A stretch of DNA of 64,000 nucleotides from Sthenelais limicola (GCA_942159475.1 OW804097.1:3327357-3391356), one strand, 5' to 3'. Counted from the first letter of the stretch, positions 47,401-54,159 are shown. Numbers and translations: made by a program. Notes: generated from the sequence alone by a model not told the origin.

Positions 47401-49501
47401 CGCAGCTAGATTTACGCAACCAATCAAAATAGGGATAAAAATTGAGTGCATTCCAAACACTCCAAAGGCACAATTATTTAATCATGTCAATTTGTATCCA
47501 ATTTGTATCCAGCCATTTCTGGCTGAATCATAAACAATACTTACAACAGAGGATAGATACAATGTGGAATTTGATAATGACTATTTACAACTATTTAATG
47601 GCATGACAGTTGTTAAATTATTAGAACCTCATTTGTTACAGGTGATATAGGATATCATAGTGACAGAGGGCACCTTTACATCATTGATCGCAGAAAGGAC
47701 CTGATTAAATACAAAGGTGAGATTTTCAGAAAATGTACAATTGGCAGCTGTATGTATTTAGTAAATTCTCCTAAATACGACTGCAATTTGAACAATACTA
47801 CATAAATTCGAGTATATTCGGCATTACATTGATTCTAGCAATCTGTTTGGTTAGGTTGAACTGTCTTTTGAACTTTATTGTCGTCTGAAATTTGGTTTTT
47901 TTTGAGAGAATTGGTGAAGTTGAATTGTACATTTTCTGGTGTCTTCACCCACAAAGGCCTCCAGGTGGCACCAGCTGAACTGGAGGCTGTGATCCTTCTA
48001 CATGAAGACGTGGCTGACGCAGCAGTGGTTGGGGTTGCTGACGCGCGGGCGGGGGAGGTACCCAAAGCTTTTGTTGTACTTGTGGAAGGGGCTGACTGTG
48101 AGCAGGCTGAGCATGGAATACACACGTTTGTCAATGGTAAGAGAGCCATCAAGTCTTGTCAATTTGGTCAATAGGGGAGTTGCATGTCTCACTGTGCATG
48201 TCTGTCACAGTGCATGCTGGGACAGATTCAGTTGAAGTCTGACATACAAATATTTGGCAACATTTTTTATCATGAATTGCAAAATTGTTTTCACCAATAT
48301 CATAGCTTGTATAGATGATCTATGAAAACCAAATGAATGATGGGAAAGATGAAGTCAAGTATTATGGAAACATATATAACACATGGATATATTGACATTA
48401 GAGCATTGATAAATAGTCCATGCTGAACATAGCATGTTTTCTTTAGATTTTATACTGTACCCTTACTCCCATAATTCCATGCGAATCCAGATTCAAAATG
48501 GCGGCTATGCAACTCCCGTATACTAGGTAAATTCGATATATTTGTGATGTGTTCCAGGAAAATGAGTCACAAGTCGCAAAATTGATATTTTTGAAAGTGT
48601 TTTTATCACAAGATCTCTTTATTGAAATGTTCTGATTTTTTTAGGGGCTAGCACTCATAGTCATATGAATCCATATAGCAAATTTCGGGACATTGTATTA
48701 AATATATTCTTGCGTTTTGAAGGCCTTCATATGGAGTGAATTTAGTTACTTTACTGGTAATAACCCATCCAGAAACATTGCAAACTTTTATTTTCAAAAT
48801 TAAGAATATCAAACTTAAAATATAGAAACACCAAAATAGAAATAGAAATATCAAAATAATTGTCTGTTGTGCTCAGCCTGTTGTCTGGTAATTCCTATAC
48901 CGAATAAAAGACTGTTGCTAATGTTGATTCTGTTTATACACTGTATTGTTACTATCGTAAATATATTTGTGATTCGTTTCAGGAAAATAAGTCATAAGTC
49001 GCAAAAAACAGATTTTGAGATACCATTATATTTGAAAAGATGAGATCAAGCCAATTCCAATGATAGTAAACAGTCTAATAATCTAATAAGTATTTCTAAA
49101 TTTTAAGTTTGATATTTTCGTTTTTGAAAAAAAAAGTTTCCAATATTTCTGGGTGTCACTAAACAGTAAAGTAACTAAATGTAGTCCATATGAGGACCTT
49201 TAAAGCAAAAGGATATATTACATAGATTGTCCTGAAATTTGATACATCGATCGATGTAACGATAAGTGATAAACTCCCTAAAAATCAGAACATTCCAATA
49301 ATGTGATCTTGTGAAAAAAACACCTTGAAAAATATCAATTTTGCGACTTATGACTCATTTTCCTGAAACACATCACATTTTACATTTATAGAGCGAGTGG
49401 CACAATTCAAGCAGCTTAGAGGGGGCATTGTTTTCTGTGAATCAATTCCAAAACTACCAAGTGGTAAAATTCTCAGAAGAATACTGCGTGAGATGGTTTG
49501 A
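26228..49501 (+). CDS. acyl-CoA synthetase (AMP-binding, 4CL/ACSF2-like), 11-exon gene
   Basis: The gene activates a carboxylic or fatty acid with ATP to an acyl-adenylate and transfers it to CoA. Eleven exons with GT-AG borders and matching phases sum to 1692 bp, exactly 564 codons (563 aa), the normal family length. Family motifs in order: P-loop [10 protein letters not shown] (221-230), PMAHIGG, AYGMTE (361-366), GDIGY (443-447), [11 protein letters not shown] (458-468), QVAPAELEA and the C-terminal PSGK with catalytic Lys553. The N-terminus ([16 protein letters not shown]) is rich in Ser/Arg and could be a mitochondrial presequence. There is no SKL-type peroxisomal tail (ends REMV). The substrate cannot be told from sequence. 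An earlier non-coding or coding exon is possible because ATG 26228 also overlaps a good 3' splice site. Introns are crowded with repeats. No coding break is seen. Confidence 0.93.
27133..27340 (+). CDS. synthetase exon 2
   Basis: Acceptor CCTCATTTCAG|ATCAATGG, donor CACATCAG|GTATGC, phase 0 to 1. It encodes [18 protein letters not shown] through [11 protein letters not shown], the N-terminal core of the AMP-binding domain. A LINE-like AATTC tail lies just before the acceptor (27105-27120). Confidence 0.93.
27351..27500 (+). mobile_element. MITE-1, left part
   Basis: Begins ATGTGATGTGTTTCAGGAAA ten bases after the exon 2 donor and carries the family's left-side body. The right half has been replaced by the following MITE-2. 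Confidence 0.75.
27517..27752 (-). mobile_element. MITE-2, inverted copy
   Basis: Starts near CCAAGTCACCTGAAAATGTA and CAATTCACC, and ends CATTTTCTGAAAATCTGACC C. Body words (CCCAAATTTAAGAAGAAAAT, GTTCAACATAACCAGACAGA) are reverse complements of the family. It lies inside the intron. Confidence 0.75.
27757..28030 (+). mobile_element. MITE-1, rearranged copy
   Basis: Left end GTGATGTCTTACAGGTAAAT GAGTCACAGG. The right side has family words (AAAAATATCAAACTGAAAAG, CATTGGAATCCGCTTAATCT, CATCTTTTCAAATATGAT), but the right terminal repeat is missing. Confidence 0.65.
28085..28185 (+). CDS. synthetase exon 3
   Basis: Acceptor TCTTTGCAG|GTGAAATC, donor CAGGAAG|GTGAAATG, phase 1 to 0. Encodes [18 protein letters not shown] through VDYTFRK. 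Confidence 0.92.
28230..29080 (+). repeat. 35-bp intronic minisatellite
   Basis: About 21 units of GACCACCCCTCTATTAAGAC plus CAGTTTCTCTATAGC, highly regular from 28270 to 28920 and diverged at both ends (GACCACCTCTCTA, then AGACCACCTCACTATTAAGA near 29020). Some units have ACTAAGAC or TAGAGACC variants. It lies in the intron after exon 3. GAGAAACCCGTCTTAATAGA and GAGGTGGTCTCACTA at 29315-29347 is an inverted stray unit. Confidence 0.92.
29081..29641. other. intronic, no gene seen
   Basis: Apart from the stray inverted minisatellite unit at 29315-29347, nothing is recognised. Confidence 0.45.
29870..31114 (+). CDS. gag-like nucleocapsid protein
   Basis: 414 residues, intact, from the ATG at 29870. 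Residues 1-60 are strongly basic ([20 protein letters not shown]). Residues ~68-115 are predicted coiled coil ([17 protein letters not shown]). A central region (~190-300) resembles a capsid-like helical domain. A C-terminal zinc region has [16 protein letters not shown], then HICAYC with later His and Cys (C-x2-C...H...C), the arrangement seen in gag proteins of tyrosine-recombinase retrotransposons. The tail is Pro-rich ([12 protein letters not shown]). G+C is higher than in the flanking intron, in line with a recent insertion. The ORF ends four bases after the frameshift heptamer. Confidence 0.8.
   Translation: MPAGTRSTKNRRRVTRSATLYAQPTQEPTKRSKRSRNAIKTRQESTQRKTRKEAHSKPPNRNEVQTNMATKAEMDERFREMEKSMGKFQEDIQTSLATTIAASIAKAMSDMKLDTEKEKETATTGEKSKEDVPVYPLAGAHQQKQASYPPPRDVLHDSMTRMYLENHMELANPMFATQGIKGNINFDPRVRRPIARPHIYLEREGLTMPKDKLEAKDTMNYYEYVQAFTSMLLDENMTKNEERYYLIQHLNQVAQDAKERPWRNVLRWSNSIFDKLERGDCEWQDTQAIQYERMRLSLAARSIVDIESHTSPCPIYNAKGQCKESEDHKLEEATYQHICAYCYALAGNRHNHPSNECMKRQKAKSPQSRDPSPSGHFMYPPPPMNPTNPGQTYQTRPHAAHAHQPYYAQPPKNV
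31102..31139 (+). promoter_or_regulatory. -1 programmed ribosomal frameshift signal
   Basis: Slippery heptamer A-AAA-AAC (31102-31108) sits in the correct phase of the gag frame (codons CCA AAA AAC GTA TAA). A 7-nt spacer (31109-31115) is followed by a 7-bp stem, TCCCGCT (31116-31122) with AGCGGGA (31133-31139), and a 10-nt loop. Loop bases TTGTCA can pair with TGACGA just downstream (~31153-31158), which would give an H-type pseudoknot. The -1 frame stays open to 31353. All three parts agree with known retroviral-type signals. Confidence 0.75.
31108..31353 (+). CDS. short downstream ORF in the -1 frame of gag
   Basis: 81 codons are open from the frameshift site and stop in the right terminal repeat. 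The second half reads [20 protein letters not shown], then [10 protein letters not shown] and SLHHF: a Cys/His cluster (C-x3-C-x2-C-x-H...HH) that may bind zinc. I recognise no family. It could be the remaining start of a pol/protease region whose rest was deleted, or a complete small extension of gag. There is no upstream ATG in frame before 31180, so expression by frameshift is the natural reading. Confidence 0.5.
   Translation, partial: RITPANCHQREIKADDESNVSTTKMKHDTVYYDDEHQFPMYIYEDYECSRHCELCTHEQAGSLHHFRPSDKPMGALDKYCF
31401..31704. other. intronic, no feature recognised
   Basis: AT-rich intron sequence. AATAAAATATTTTC near 31660 could be the 3' end of an old retrocopy. Confidence 0.4.
31705..32112 (+). 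mobile_element. MITE-1, best full-length copy
   Basis: Termini ATGTGATGTGTTTCAGGAAA ATGAGTCAT and ATGACTCATTTTCCTGAAAC ACATCACAT are perfect inverted repeats for about 29 bp and good for ~45. Flanks read TAT and ATAT, compatible with a TA duplication (Tc1/mariner-like), but this is not decisive. Length ~408 bp, no ORF. Confidence 0.88.
32239..32432 (+). CDS. synthetase exon 4 (AMP-binding P-loop)
   Basis: Acceptor CCCTTTCAG|GTGTTCTC, donor TCGCTTGG|GTGAATAA, phase 0 to 2. Holds [25 protein letters not shown], the phosphate-binding signature of adenylate-forming enzymes. Confidence 0.95.
32433..32816 (+). other. synthetase intron 4, no element recognised
   Basis: 384-bp intron without a recognised repeat. 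A short ACGTCACAAACGTCACAAA motif lies near 32520. It ends TTGTTATTCAG. Confidence 0.6.
32817..32988 (+). CDS. synthetase exon 5
   Basis: Acceptor TTATTCAG|GCATCCAG, donor AACTATCGG|GTAAATTT, phase 2 to 0. Encodes [18 protein letters not shown] and the following helix through LEKLQNYR. Confidence 0.94.
33238..33363 (-). mobile_element. MITE-2, inverted partial copy
   Basis: GGCCAAGTCACCTCAAAATG TACAATTCACC and AACCCAAATTTAAGAAGAAA match the inverted copy at 27517. It stops at about GACATATTTATTGAATG. Confidence 0.7.
33600..34299 (+). pseudogene. LINE endonuclease fragment in synthetase intron 5
   Basis: Open frame from about 33605 to 34299 encoding a partial AP-type endonuclease: [49 protein letters not shown], then [13 protein letters not shown]. 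It parallels residues ~75-260 of the full LINE ORF2 at 9126-12139 motif by motif but differs at many residues, so it comes from a sister family. The N-terminal Asn and Glu motifs and the whole RT are missing. There are no stops inside the fragment. Confidence 0.88.
34300..35015 (+). other. intronic, no element recognised
   Basis: AT-rich intron sequence with a small AGCTTTTAGCA repeat near 34447. No gene is seen. Confidence 0.45.
35024..35195 (+). CDS. synthetase exon 6
   Basis: Acceptor ATTCTTTCAG|GTGACTC, donor TTTAAACAAG|GTTTGG, phase 0 to 1. Encodes [20 protein letters not shown] and [16 protein letters not shown]. The donor GTTTGG is weak by consensus. Confidence 0.9.
35216..35583 (+). 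mobile_element. MITE-1, full-length diverged copy
   Basis: Begins GTGGTGTGTTCCAGGAAAAT 20 bp after the exon 6 donor and ends TGACTCATTTTCCTAAAACG GATCAC. Confidence 0.8.
35584..35921 (+). other. intronic, no element recognised
   Basis: AT-rich, no feature seen. Confidence 0.4.
35922..36240. mobile_element. MITE-4 copy
   Basis: Inverted ends: CCATATTTCACCAATAGAAC GCCGGG on the left and AAACGCCCAGGCTTTTTATA then GGTGAAATACGGTA on the right. The interior has several AATAAAAGCCTGCC / AACGCCTGCC words. It lies about 45 bp before the exon 7 acceptor. Confidence 0.7.
36287..36387 (+). CDS. synthetase exon 7 (YGMTE motif)
   Basis: Acceptor TATATTCCAG|CATATGG, donor TATTGCAAG|GTATTCC, phase 1 to 0. 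Encodes [18 protein letters not shown] and [18 protein letters not shown] is the adenine-binding motif. Confidence 0.94.
36724..46471 (+). repeat. ~9.7 kb intronic satellite, 47-bp monomer, ~205 copies
   Basis: The monomer reads CTACTAGATAGTGGATCTAG then ACACAACCATACATGATTATTATAGTT (given in two parts), 47 bp. It is nearly homogeneous from 36850 to 46450. Variants: CAGTGTAAGCAA instead of CTAGACACAA (from 36772 and scattered to 44830), GTAGACAC (+3 bp), CTAGACCATA (deleted), and TCTAAACAC and ATATAGACAC confined to about 44920-46440. The first units (36724-36840) are the most diverged. The array fills intron 7, and the last monomer runs into exon 8, so the CTACTAG|ATAGTGGAT splice junction is itself part of the monomer. 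Exact copy number may be limited by assembly. Confidence 0.97.
46472..46616 (+). CDS. synthetase exon 8
   Basis: Acceptor CCTGCTACTAG|ATAGTGG, donor ATCAAAAGTG|GTAAGG, phase 0 to 1. Encodes [20 protein letters not shown] and the GYLNNP motif to HGWIKSG. The first ~17 bases belong to the satellite monomer (15 of 17 match). Confidence 0.93.
46807..46982 (+). mobile_element. MITE-2, truncated copy
   Basis: GATTTTCAGATAATGTACAA TTGGC through GAACTTTGTTTTCGTCAGAA. The right terminus is lost. Confidence 0.7.
47073..47106. repeat. (TA)n microsatellite
   Basis: About 16 TA units in intron 8. Its Tyr/Ile frame is not coding. Confidence 0.9.
47310..47440 (+). repeat. dispersed repeat R4, copy 2
   Basis: Diverged relative of 24540-24670 (see that entry), inside intron 8. 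Confidence 0.5.
47642..47716 (+). CDS. synthetase exon 9
   Basis: Acceptor TTTGTTACAG|GTGATA, donor AATACAAAG|GTGAG, phase 1 to 1. Encodes [24 protein letters not shown], the hinge motif around which the C-terminal domain rotates. Confidence 0.94.
47716..47950 (+). mobile_element. MITE-2 copy that constitutes intron 9
   Basis: Left end GGTGAGATTTTCAGAAAATG (family consensus GGTCAGATTTTC), right end GAATTGTACATTTTCTGGTG TCTTCACCC, body as in the family. The 5' splice donor GTGAG lies in the left terminus. ACAAA flanks both sides (47711-47715 and 47951-47955). Intron 9 (47717-47956) contains nothing else. Confidence 0.85.
47957..48136 (+). CDS. synthetase exon 10
   Basis: Acceptor CCCACAAAG|GCCTCCAG, donor TTTGTCAATG|GTAAGA, phase 1 to 1. 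Encodes [20 protein letters not shown] through HGIHTFVN; the start of the C-terminal lid domain. Minus-strand frames here are shadows. Confidence 0.94.
48170..48527 (+). mobile_element. MITE-3 copy
   Basis: Left AATAGGGGAGTTGCATG, right GGCTATGCAACTCCCGTA, inverted for ~15 bp. The body matches 22100-22376 (GATGGGAAAGATGAAGTCAA, GAGCATTGATAAATAGTCC, CATAATTCCATGCGAATCCA). In intron 10. Confidence 0.75.
48543..48870 (+). mobile_element. MITE-1, left two thirds
   Basis: Starts GTGATGTGTTCCAGGAAAAT GAGTCACAAGTCGC. Body through AATATCAAACTTAAAATATA G, then a short AGAAATA duplication. The right end is absent. Confidence 0.75.
48966..49378 (+). mobile_element. MITE-1, full-length copy next to exon 11
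   Basis: GTGATTCGTTTCAGGAAAAT on the left, TGACTCATTTTCCTGAAACA CATCACA on the right. It ends 13 bp before the exon 11 acceptor. Confidence 0.85.
49392..49501 (+). CDS. synthetase exon 11 (catalytic Lys, stop)
   Basis: Acceptor ACATTTATAG|AGCGAG, phase 1, TGA at 49499-49501. Encodes [15 protein letters not shown] and [20 protein letters not shown]. The PSGK lysine is the adenylation-step residue. Confidence 0.95.
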
Positions 49502-49790
49502 TGGAAGGATATGGACACAAGAATTATTTTGATACAAGTGACATTGAATATAAAAGCATGAGATGGTTTGATCAAAGGATATGGACACAAGAATTATTTG
49601 GATACAAGAGACATTGAATATAAAAGCATGAGATGGTTTGATCAAGGGATATGGACACAAGAATTATTTTTATACAAGAGACATTGAATATAAAACCATG
49701 AGATGGTTTGATCAAAGGATATGGACACAGTAATTATTTTGATACAAGAGACATTGAATATAAAACCATGAGATGGTTTGGTCAAAGGCT
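49490..49790 (+). repeat. 70-bp tandem repeat covering the stop codon and 3' UTR
   Basis: Unit starts GAGATGGTTTGATCAAAGGA at 49490, 49560, 49630, 49700 and 49770, period exactly 70, four units plus a partial. The first unit contains the last codons and TGA of the synthetase. Later units repeat GAG ATG GTT TGA in the UTR. Confidence 0.95.
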
Positions 49791-49900
49791 GATACATTTA
49801 AAACAATTCATATGATGTAAAGATGCTATGTCTGTCATGGATATTCTCAAGCATTCAAGCCTATTTAGTATTTACCGACGAATGACATATATTCAAAACA

Positions 49901-49906
49901 AATAAA
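49901..49906 (+). terminator. candidate polyadenylation signal of the synthetase gene
   Basis: AATAAA 400 bp after the stop, followed by TATATAATGTTCAC. A second AATAAAATATATC lies near 49984. Which one is used cannot be told. Confidence 0.5.
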
Positions 49907-50747
49907 ATATATAATGTTCACACTACTAACCATCGATTAGATGATATTCATCTTTTTTACAGATAATCATAGAAATTCCAAGAAATAAAATATATCAATA
50001 GCAGTCTCCTAATTTCAGTGAGTTAATCGTAGACTTAATGTATACTATTATCTTATTTAAAGTACAAATTTCCCTCTTGAGAACTTGGATTTAACATCTT
50101 CAACTGGCTGATATAATTTACAAATCCAATGAAATTTATTTCTAAGATCAACCTTATCTCTTCCCTTTTAGAAACTGACTTTAAGGCTTTCACCCAGTCC
50201 TAGTACTTGAACATAGATATTATCAGTCATAACTATCAGTCACTAGTTAGTGTAGTTAGCAAGAAAAGTTCAAAGGCCATCAGCGGGAGGGGTAGGGGGT
50301 TCATGCATTTATCTGAAAAGTGTTTGGATTTGGAATTTTCCCTTAATCTCCGCCGTGTTAACAGTGATGTAGAAAGGCATTAGAACATGGGGGGCCAACT
50401 TTGTCCCACTAAGTGAAAGCAAGAAGTTCATTTGGGAATAGTTTTTTTTGACACAGGTGCCAGACATAGGACAACAAATGCAAAGAAAGTATATTCGAAG
50501 CACAGCGGCTAGACTAATATTGATATAGGGCAAAGTATATCTGAGGAAGTTCTATGTCTCTTTTAATGAAATGTCCTATTGAAAGAAAGAAATTTCCTAA
50601 TAAAAATGGGGAACTAAGAGTTGCAGCAGTTTGTTTTAGTCTCAGTTTTGTAAGAAAGGAGAGGTCATTTTCTCCTGCTCTATGTTAATAAAACACTGCA
50701 AAGGTTGAATCCTACTAGTTACAGAACTTTACTGACTTATTATATTA
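49907..50747. other. non-coding, no gene recognised
   Basis: No credible exon. A minus-strand frame at 50309-50533 has no motif. Confidence 0.45.
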
Positions 50748-51107
50748 CTTAGCCCATTCAGGACAGCGCCGCCAACGTTGCATTATGCTTAACGACCAAG
50801 CGTGGGAAAAGAACATTCATTTGATGACGTCCTGAGTGAAATATACACGTCCCGTCATGATGACGCTTCACCGCGTCCACTGCTTTCTGGATGACGCACA
50901 TTCTAGTAACGTCATGTTATTAAGGACAGCCCATAACGTCGCCACCATTGAATAACGTTGTTATTATGATGCTTTTTGGCAATACACGTCCTTTCCCATG
51001 GAGTGCTTTATCGCATTACGCGTCCTGTGCATGGGAGTGCTTTAAGGCAATACGCGGCCACACGCGTGGGAATGCTTTAAAGCAATATGCGGCCTGAATG
51101 GGTTAGA
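50748..51107. mobile_element. MITE with CCCATTCAGG termini (possibly piggyBac-like)
   Basis: Left TTAGCCCATTCAGGACAGCG, right GCGGCCTGAATGGGTTAG. The ends are inverted, and TTAG flanks both, close to the TTAA used by piggyBac. The interior right half has three ~36-bp units of GGGAGTGCTTTAAGGCAATA CGCG. It is rich in CpG and GACGTC-like words. No ORF. Superfamily assignment is tentative. Confidence 0.65.
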
Positions 51108-51504
51108 GAGGGCACTCTATATCTGGTGGAATCGTCGGTTCATTTTTCAGCATTTTCAGTAAATTGGGGGGGGAGGGGGCAAACCATACTCTGCCCCCCC
51201 CACTGTCATTGGCAGGGGGCCATGGCCCCTGTGGCCCTCTGCTTCCTATATCACTGATTCAGCTTAAATGATTGGAAACGAATCAAACCAACCTCTAGAA
51301 AGGTGATAAAGCCCTTTTGCTACACAATTCTGGTCATTTGCTACACTCACTTACTGGAATTGCTACGCCTGCGGCACTCGGCCACACAATGGCACTCAGT
51401 CACTTTTGTCTCTTAATCATTGCCAGACACAAATATTGGTTCAAATGTTACATGTTGAGTATTGTTGATGGAGTATATCTATGAATTATAGATATAGGTA
51501 TAAT

Positions 51505-51725
51505 TGGTATCTGAGCCACCATGCCTTGGGCCACCATACCTGTTTGTGTTTGTGTGTACTGTAACCTTGGGCCACCATACCTGTTTGTGTCTGTGTGTAC
51601 TGTAACCTTGGGCCACCATACCTGTTTGTGTCTGTGTGTACTGTAACCTTGGGCCACCATACCTGTTTGTGTCTGTGTGTACTGTAACCTTGGGCCACCA
51701 TACCTGTTTGTGTCTGTGTGTAACC
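51505..51725. repeat. 41-bp minisatellite, ~5 copies
   Basis: Unit GGGCCACCATACCTGTTTGT then GTCTGTGTGTACTGTAACCTT. All minus-strand frames stay open because the unit lacks stops and 41 is not a multiple of 3; this gives two overlapping ~100-codon frames that are not genes. Confidence 0.93.
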
Positions 51726-51829
51726 AGGGTGATTCCCGCCATTGTCTGTGTGTCTGGTGTGTTTATGATGGCTACTCTGCAGGACGAGCACAATTGTCCT
51801 TGTTTTATGCAGTAAGTTGTTATATCATA

Positions 51830-52130
51830 TTACGCAACATTATACAATGATTATATAACAATGATTAACCACATTATTATTAATATCCCAAATTATCATT
51901 AACACTAATTATTATTTATTAAATAAATTAATCGTAGTACTATGCAAGTCTAGTAAGAGGATCAGGTAACATCAGAGTTCATATAGAAATATATCAGCCT
52001 ATCACCAAGAACCACAACCATTCTACAAATCATGTGTATCATTTGGATAATAAAATAAGTCAGTCGGATCTTGAGATTCAAAGCCTCCAGTCTCTATTTA
52101 TTTCTCCTTGTACAATAGCTCTACAATATT
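51830..52130 (+). repeat. dispersed repeat R5, copy 1
   Basis: Shared with 63300-63870: TATGCAAGTCTAGTAAG, GATCAG-TAACATCAGAGTTCA, TCATGTGTA-CAT-TGGATAATAAAA and GTCAGT-GGATC. The other copy has about 330 extra bp in the middle. Confidence 0.7.
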
Positions 52131-52143
52131 CTAGATATATATA

Positions 52144-52720
52144 TGTAGTGGATATGAGGTTCAGCGCAAGTCTAGTATAGCTTGCTGTTGTTTTAACTCT
52201 TATATAACCGGGTCGGCCTTCAAGGTCAAGGTTGGTGCTCCGCTCGCTCAATCTTTCAAGCCTTTCAGATATGTCAGCTTTACCCTAGTTACAGATTACC
52301 TTTCATCTACCTGCATTGACCAGAATACATACTGTATTGCATATTTGTGATGTATTGTGTATCTCCTGTATCACTTATTCCTGTACCAAGAACATCTTGC
52401 CATTTACTTGTACACACCTTGTTATTGTACGGATTGTATTTGTGACTACTCTGGAAATCCTTTCCGTCAGATGTCTTGGTTAGCCCGGCGGACCATGTAC
52501 CTTGTGATCGCACTGTGGGGGAAATAAAGCTACGGAAACAGAGATCGTTGTCCATGTTTTACTTTCCCTTAGTTGAGAGGAAGATTGAACCTGGGTTGTC
52601 TAAGTAATAGCACAAAGGTTATCGTGGGCTGGATAACTAGTGTCACCATTTACTGATAAACTACCTGTAGGAGAGCCTACAGCCCCGGATTGGTAATCGA
52701 GACCTAGGGGGTTCACTACA
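52144..52720 (+). mobile_element. solo LTR
   Basis: 577 bp bounded by TGTAGTGGATATGAGG and GGGGGTTCACTACA (TG...CA ends with the short inverted repeat TGTAGTG/CACTACA), inside a (TA) tract consistent with a TATA-type target duplication. Internally a TATATAA box (52201) and an AATAAAGC signal (52526) are in LTR order. No internal retrotransposon sequence follows, so it is a solo LTR left by recombination, or a lone fragment. It is likely from a Gypsy-type element; that is inference. Confidence 0.75.
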
Positions 52721-52920
52721 TATATATATTCAAGTTATAAACCAAGTTATAACAAAGTTATGCATAATGTAGGGTATCAACTATACATCAAAGTTTGTTT
52801 TGTATTAAGATTTTTATTCAGCCAGACATTATGCAACAGGTACACTATTCGCAGAAAAGCTGATTTAAATCAAGAATAGAAAATATTAGAAAATATTTAG
52901 AAAAATAATAATAGTCGATG

Positions 52921-53170
52921 GACATCAAAACCATGAGTCAGCGGATTGTTGTGATCTTCAAGTTTTATTCAAACTTTATACAATGGTCGTGTGATTCCTA
53001 CGTTTCGGATACTAGTTGATCGTTCGTCAGGGAATGATTTACAGTGAAACTAGCAGGGGGTATATGAATATAATGTAAGTTGGGTTGCTTGGTTACCATG
53101 TCAATAAGTTTAGATAAGGCCTCTGATTGGCTGATATTTTAAAAGCTGATTACTTGGTTGATACTAGGGC
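52921..53170 (-). mobile_element. Penelope-like element terminal remnant
   Basis: ATCTTCAAGTTTTATTCAAA, then CCTACGTTTCGG, GTTCGTCAGG and further on GCCTCTGATTGGCTG: the arrangement usual for terminal repeats of Penelope-like elements, including a hammerhead core on the minus strand. No RT/GIY-YIG coding region is present. Confidence 0.55.
52994..53035 (-). ncRNA. minimal hammerhead ribozyme motif
   Basis: Read on the minus strand: ATTCC (stem I), CTGACGA (53024-53030), a weak stem II, CGAAAC (GAAAC 53002-53006), GTA (cleavage triplet), GGAAT (stem I partner, 52994-52998). The palindromic ACGT stem III is typical of Penelope-like elements, where activity depends on dimers. Stem II pairs poorly (GAT/ATC), so this copy may be dead. 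Confidence 0.55.
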
Positions 53171-54159
53171 TAGAGAGATTATTTTAGTTCATTTCGAAGG
53201 CATTTAAAGAGTGAATATCACATTGATAAAAAAATGTTTTTTCATATATAATATGAAGTAATTGAACATGGATCAATTGATAATATGTATAAATTCTGTA
53301 TAACCTCTGTAGAACAAGATCTCAATAACTCAATGGCACTCTGTATGGTTTATAATCAATCTACATTGAGGGTCAAATCATACTGCACCCCTTCAGGTGT
53401 AATGTGGTTTGAGCCTCCATCTTGATTGATTCCAAAACCTCCATCATGCCATTGGGTACAATAATCAATCATTAGAATATTTCTACATTTCATTAACTCT
53501 TATTAAAATCATTGCTAAAGAAATATCAACTCACCGATGTATGTATCAATTCGAATTCTGACTTTATATAAATATTTTTTAAATCAAATGTACTTTGAAC
53601 ATGATGTAGGTAAAGTTATTCAGAACTATTCACTCAGGAATAATTGATAGAACATCATGTTTCGAGGGGAGAGACGGAGGGAGGGGGAGGGAGACATTGA
53701 TATTAATCCATTAAGCCATTCTTCCTGTTGGCGACACTGTTGGCAAATCCAATCATCACCAGTTTACAAGAAACGGGATGTATTAAATTAAATAAACCTT
53801 TATTTGATTTAAATCTAGCAAATCTCCCCTATGTGCATTGGAAAATGCGTCAGTGCATGTAAAAGTGCCACTGACCAGTCACAAAAGTGCAATCCTCTCA
53901 AAAAAGCAGTTTTGCACCTGGTTTTGCCCCTGGTGCAACGTGCATCATCAGATGCAGTTAAAAAATGCGTATCAAGTTTATGTATATAAATCGGGTATCA
54001 ATGCACTTGTAACATGCTGTTGAAGTACATCAAATATTGAATATCTTACAAAAGAAAATTCATGAAATATTATGGGAGTGAAAACGGTTTGAGACCACTG
54101 GTGGGGCAGGGAGTCCAGCATAAAATTGGTGGCAACCTGTTAAGAATAAAGGAGTGAGT
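53171..54159. other. non-coding, no gene recognised
   Basis: A G/A-rich patch lies at 53667-53695. TGCA-rich words (GTGCATT, AAGTGCA, GTGCAAC) cluster at 53830-53970. No gene is seen. Confidence 0.45.

Noticed and set aside
47835..48192. Minus-strand frames of 64-105 codons
   Set aside because: Antisense shadows of synthetase exon 10 and of MITE-2.
51448..51793. Three overlapping ~70-104 codon minus-strand frames with THRHKQVWWPK repeats
   Set aside because: The 41-bp tandem unit has no stop in any of these frames; no signal peptide, start context or unique flanking sequence.
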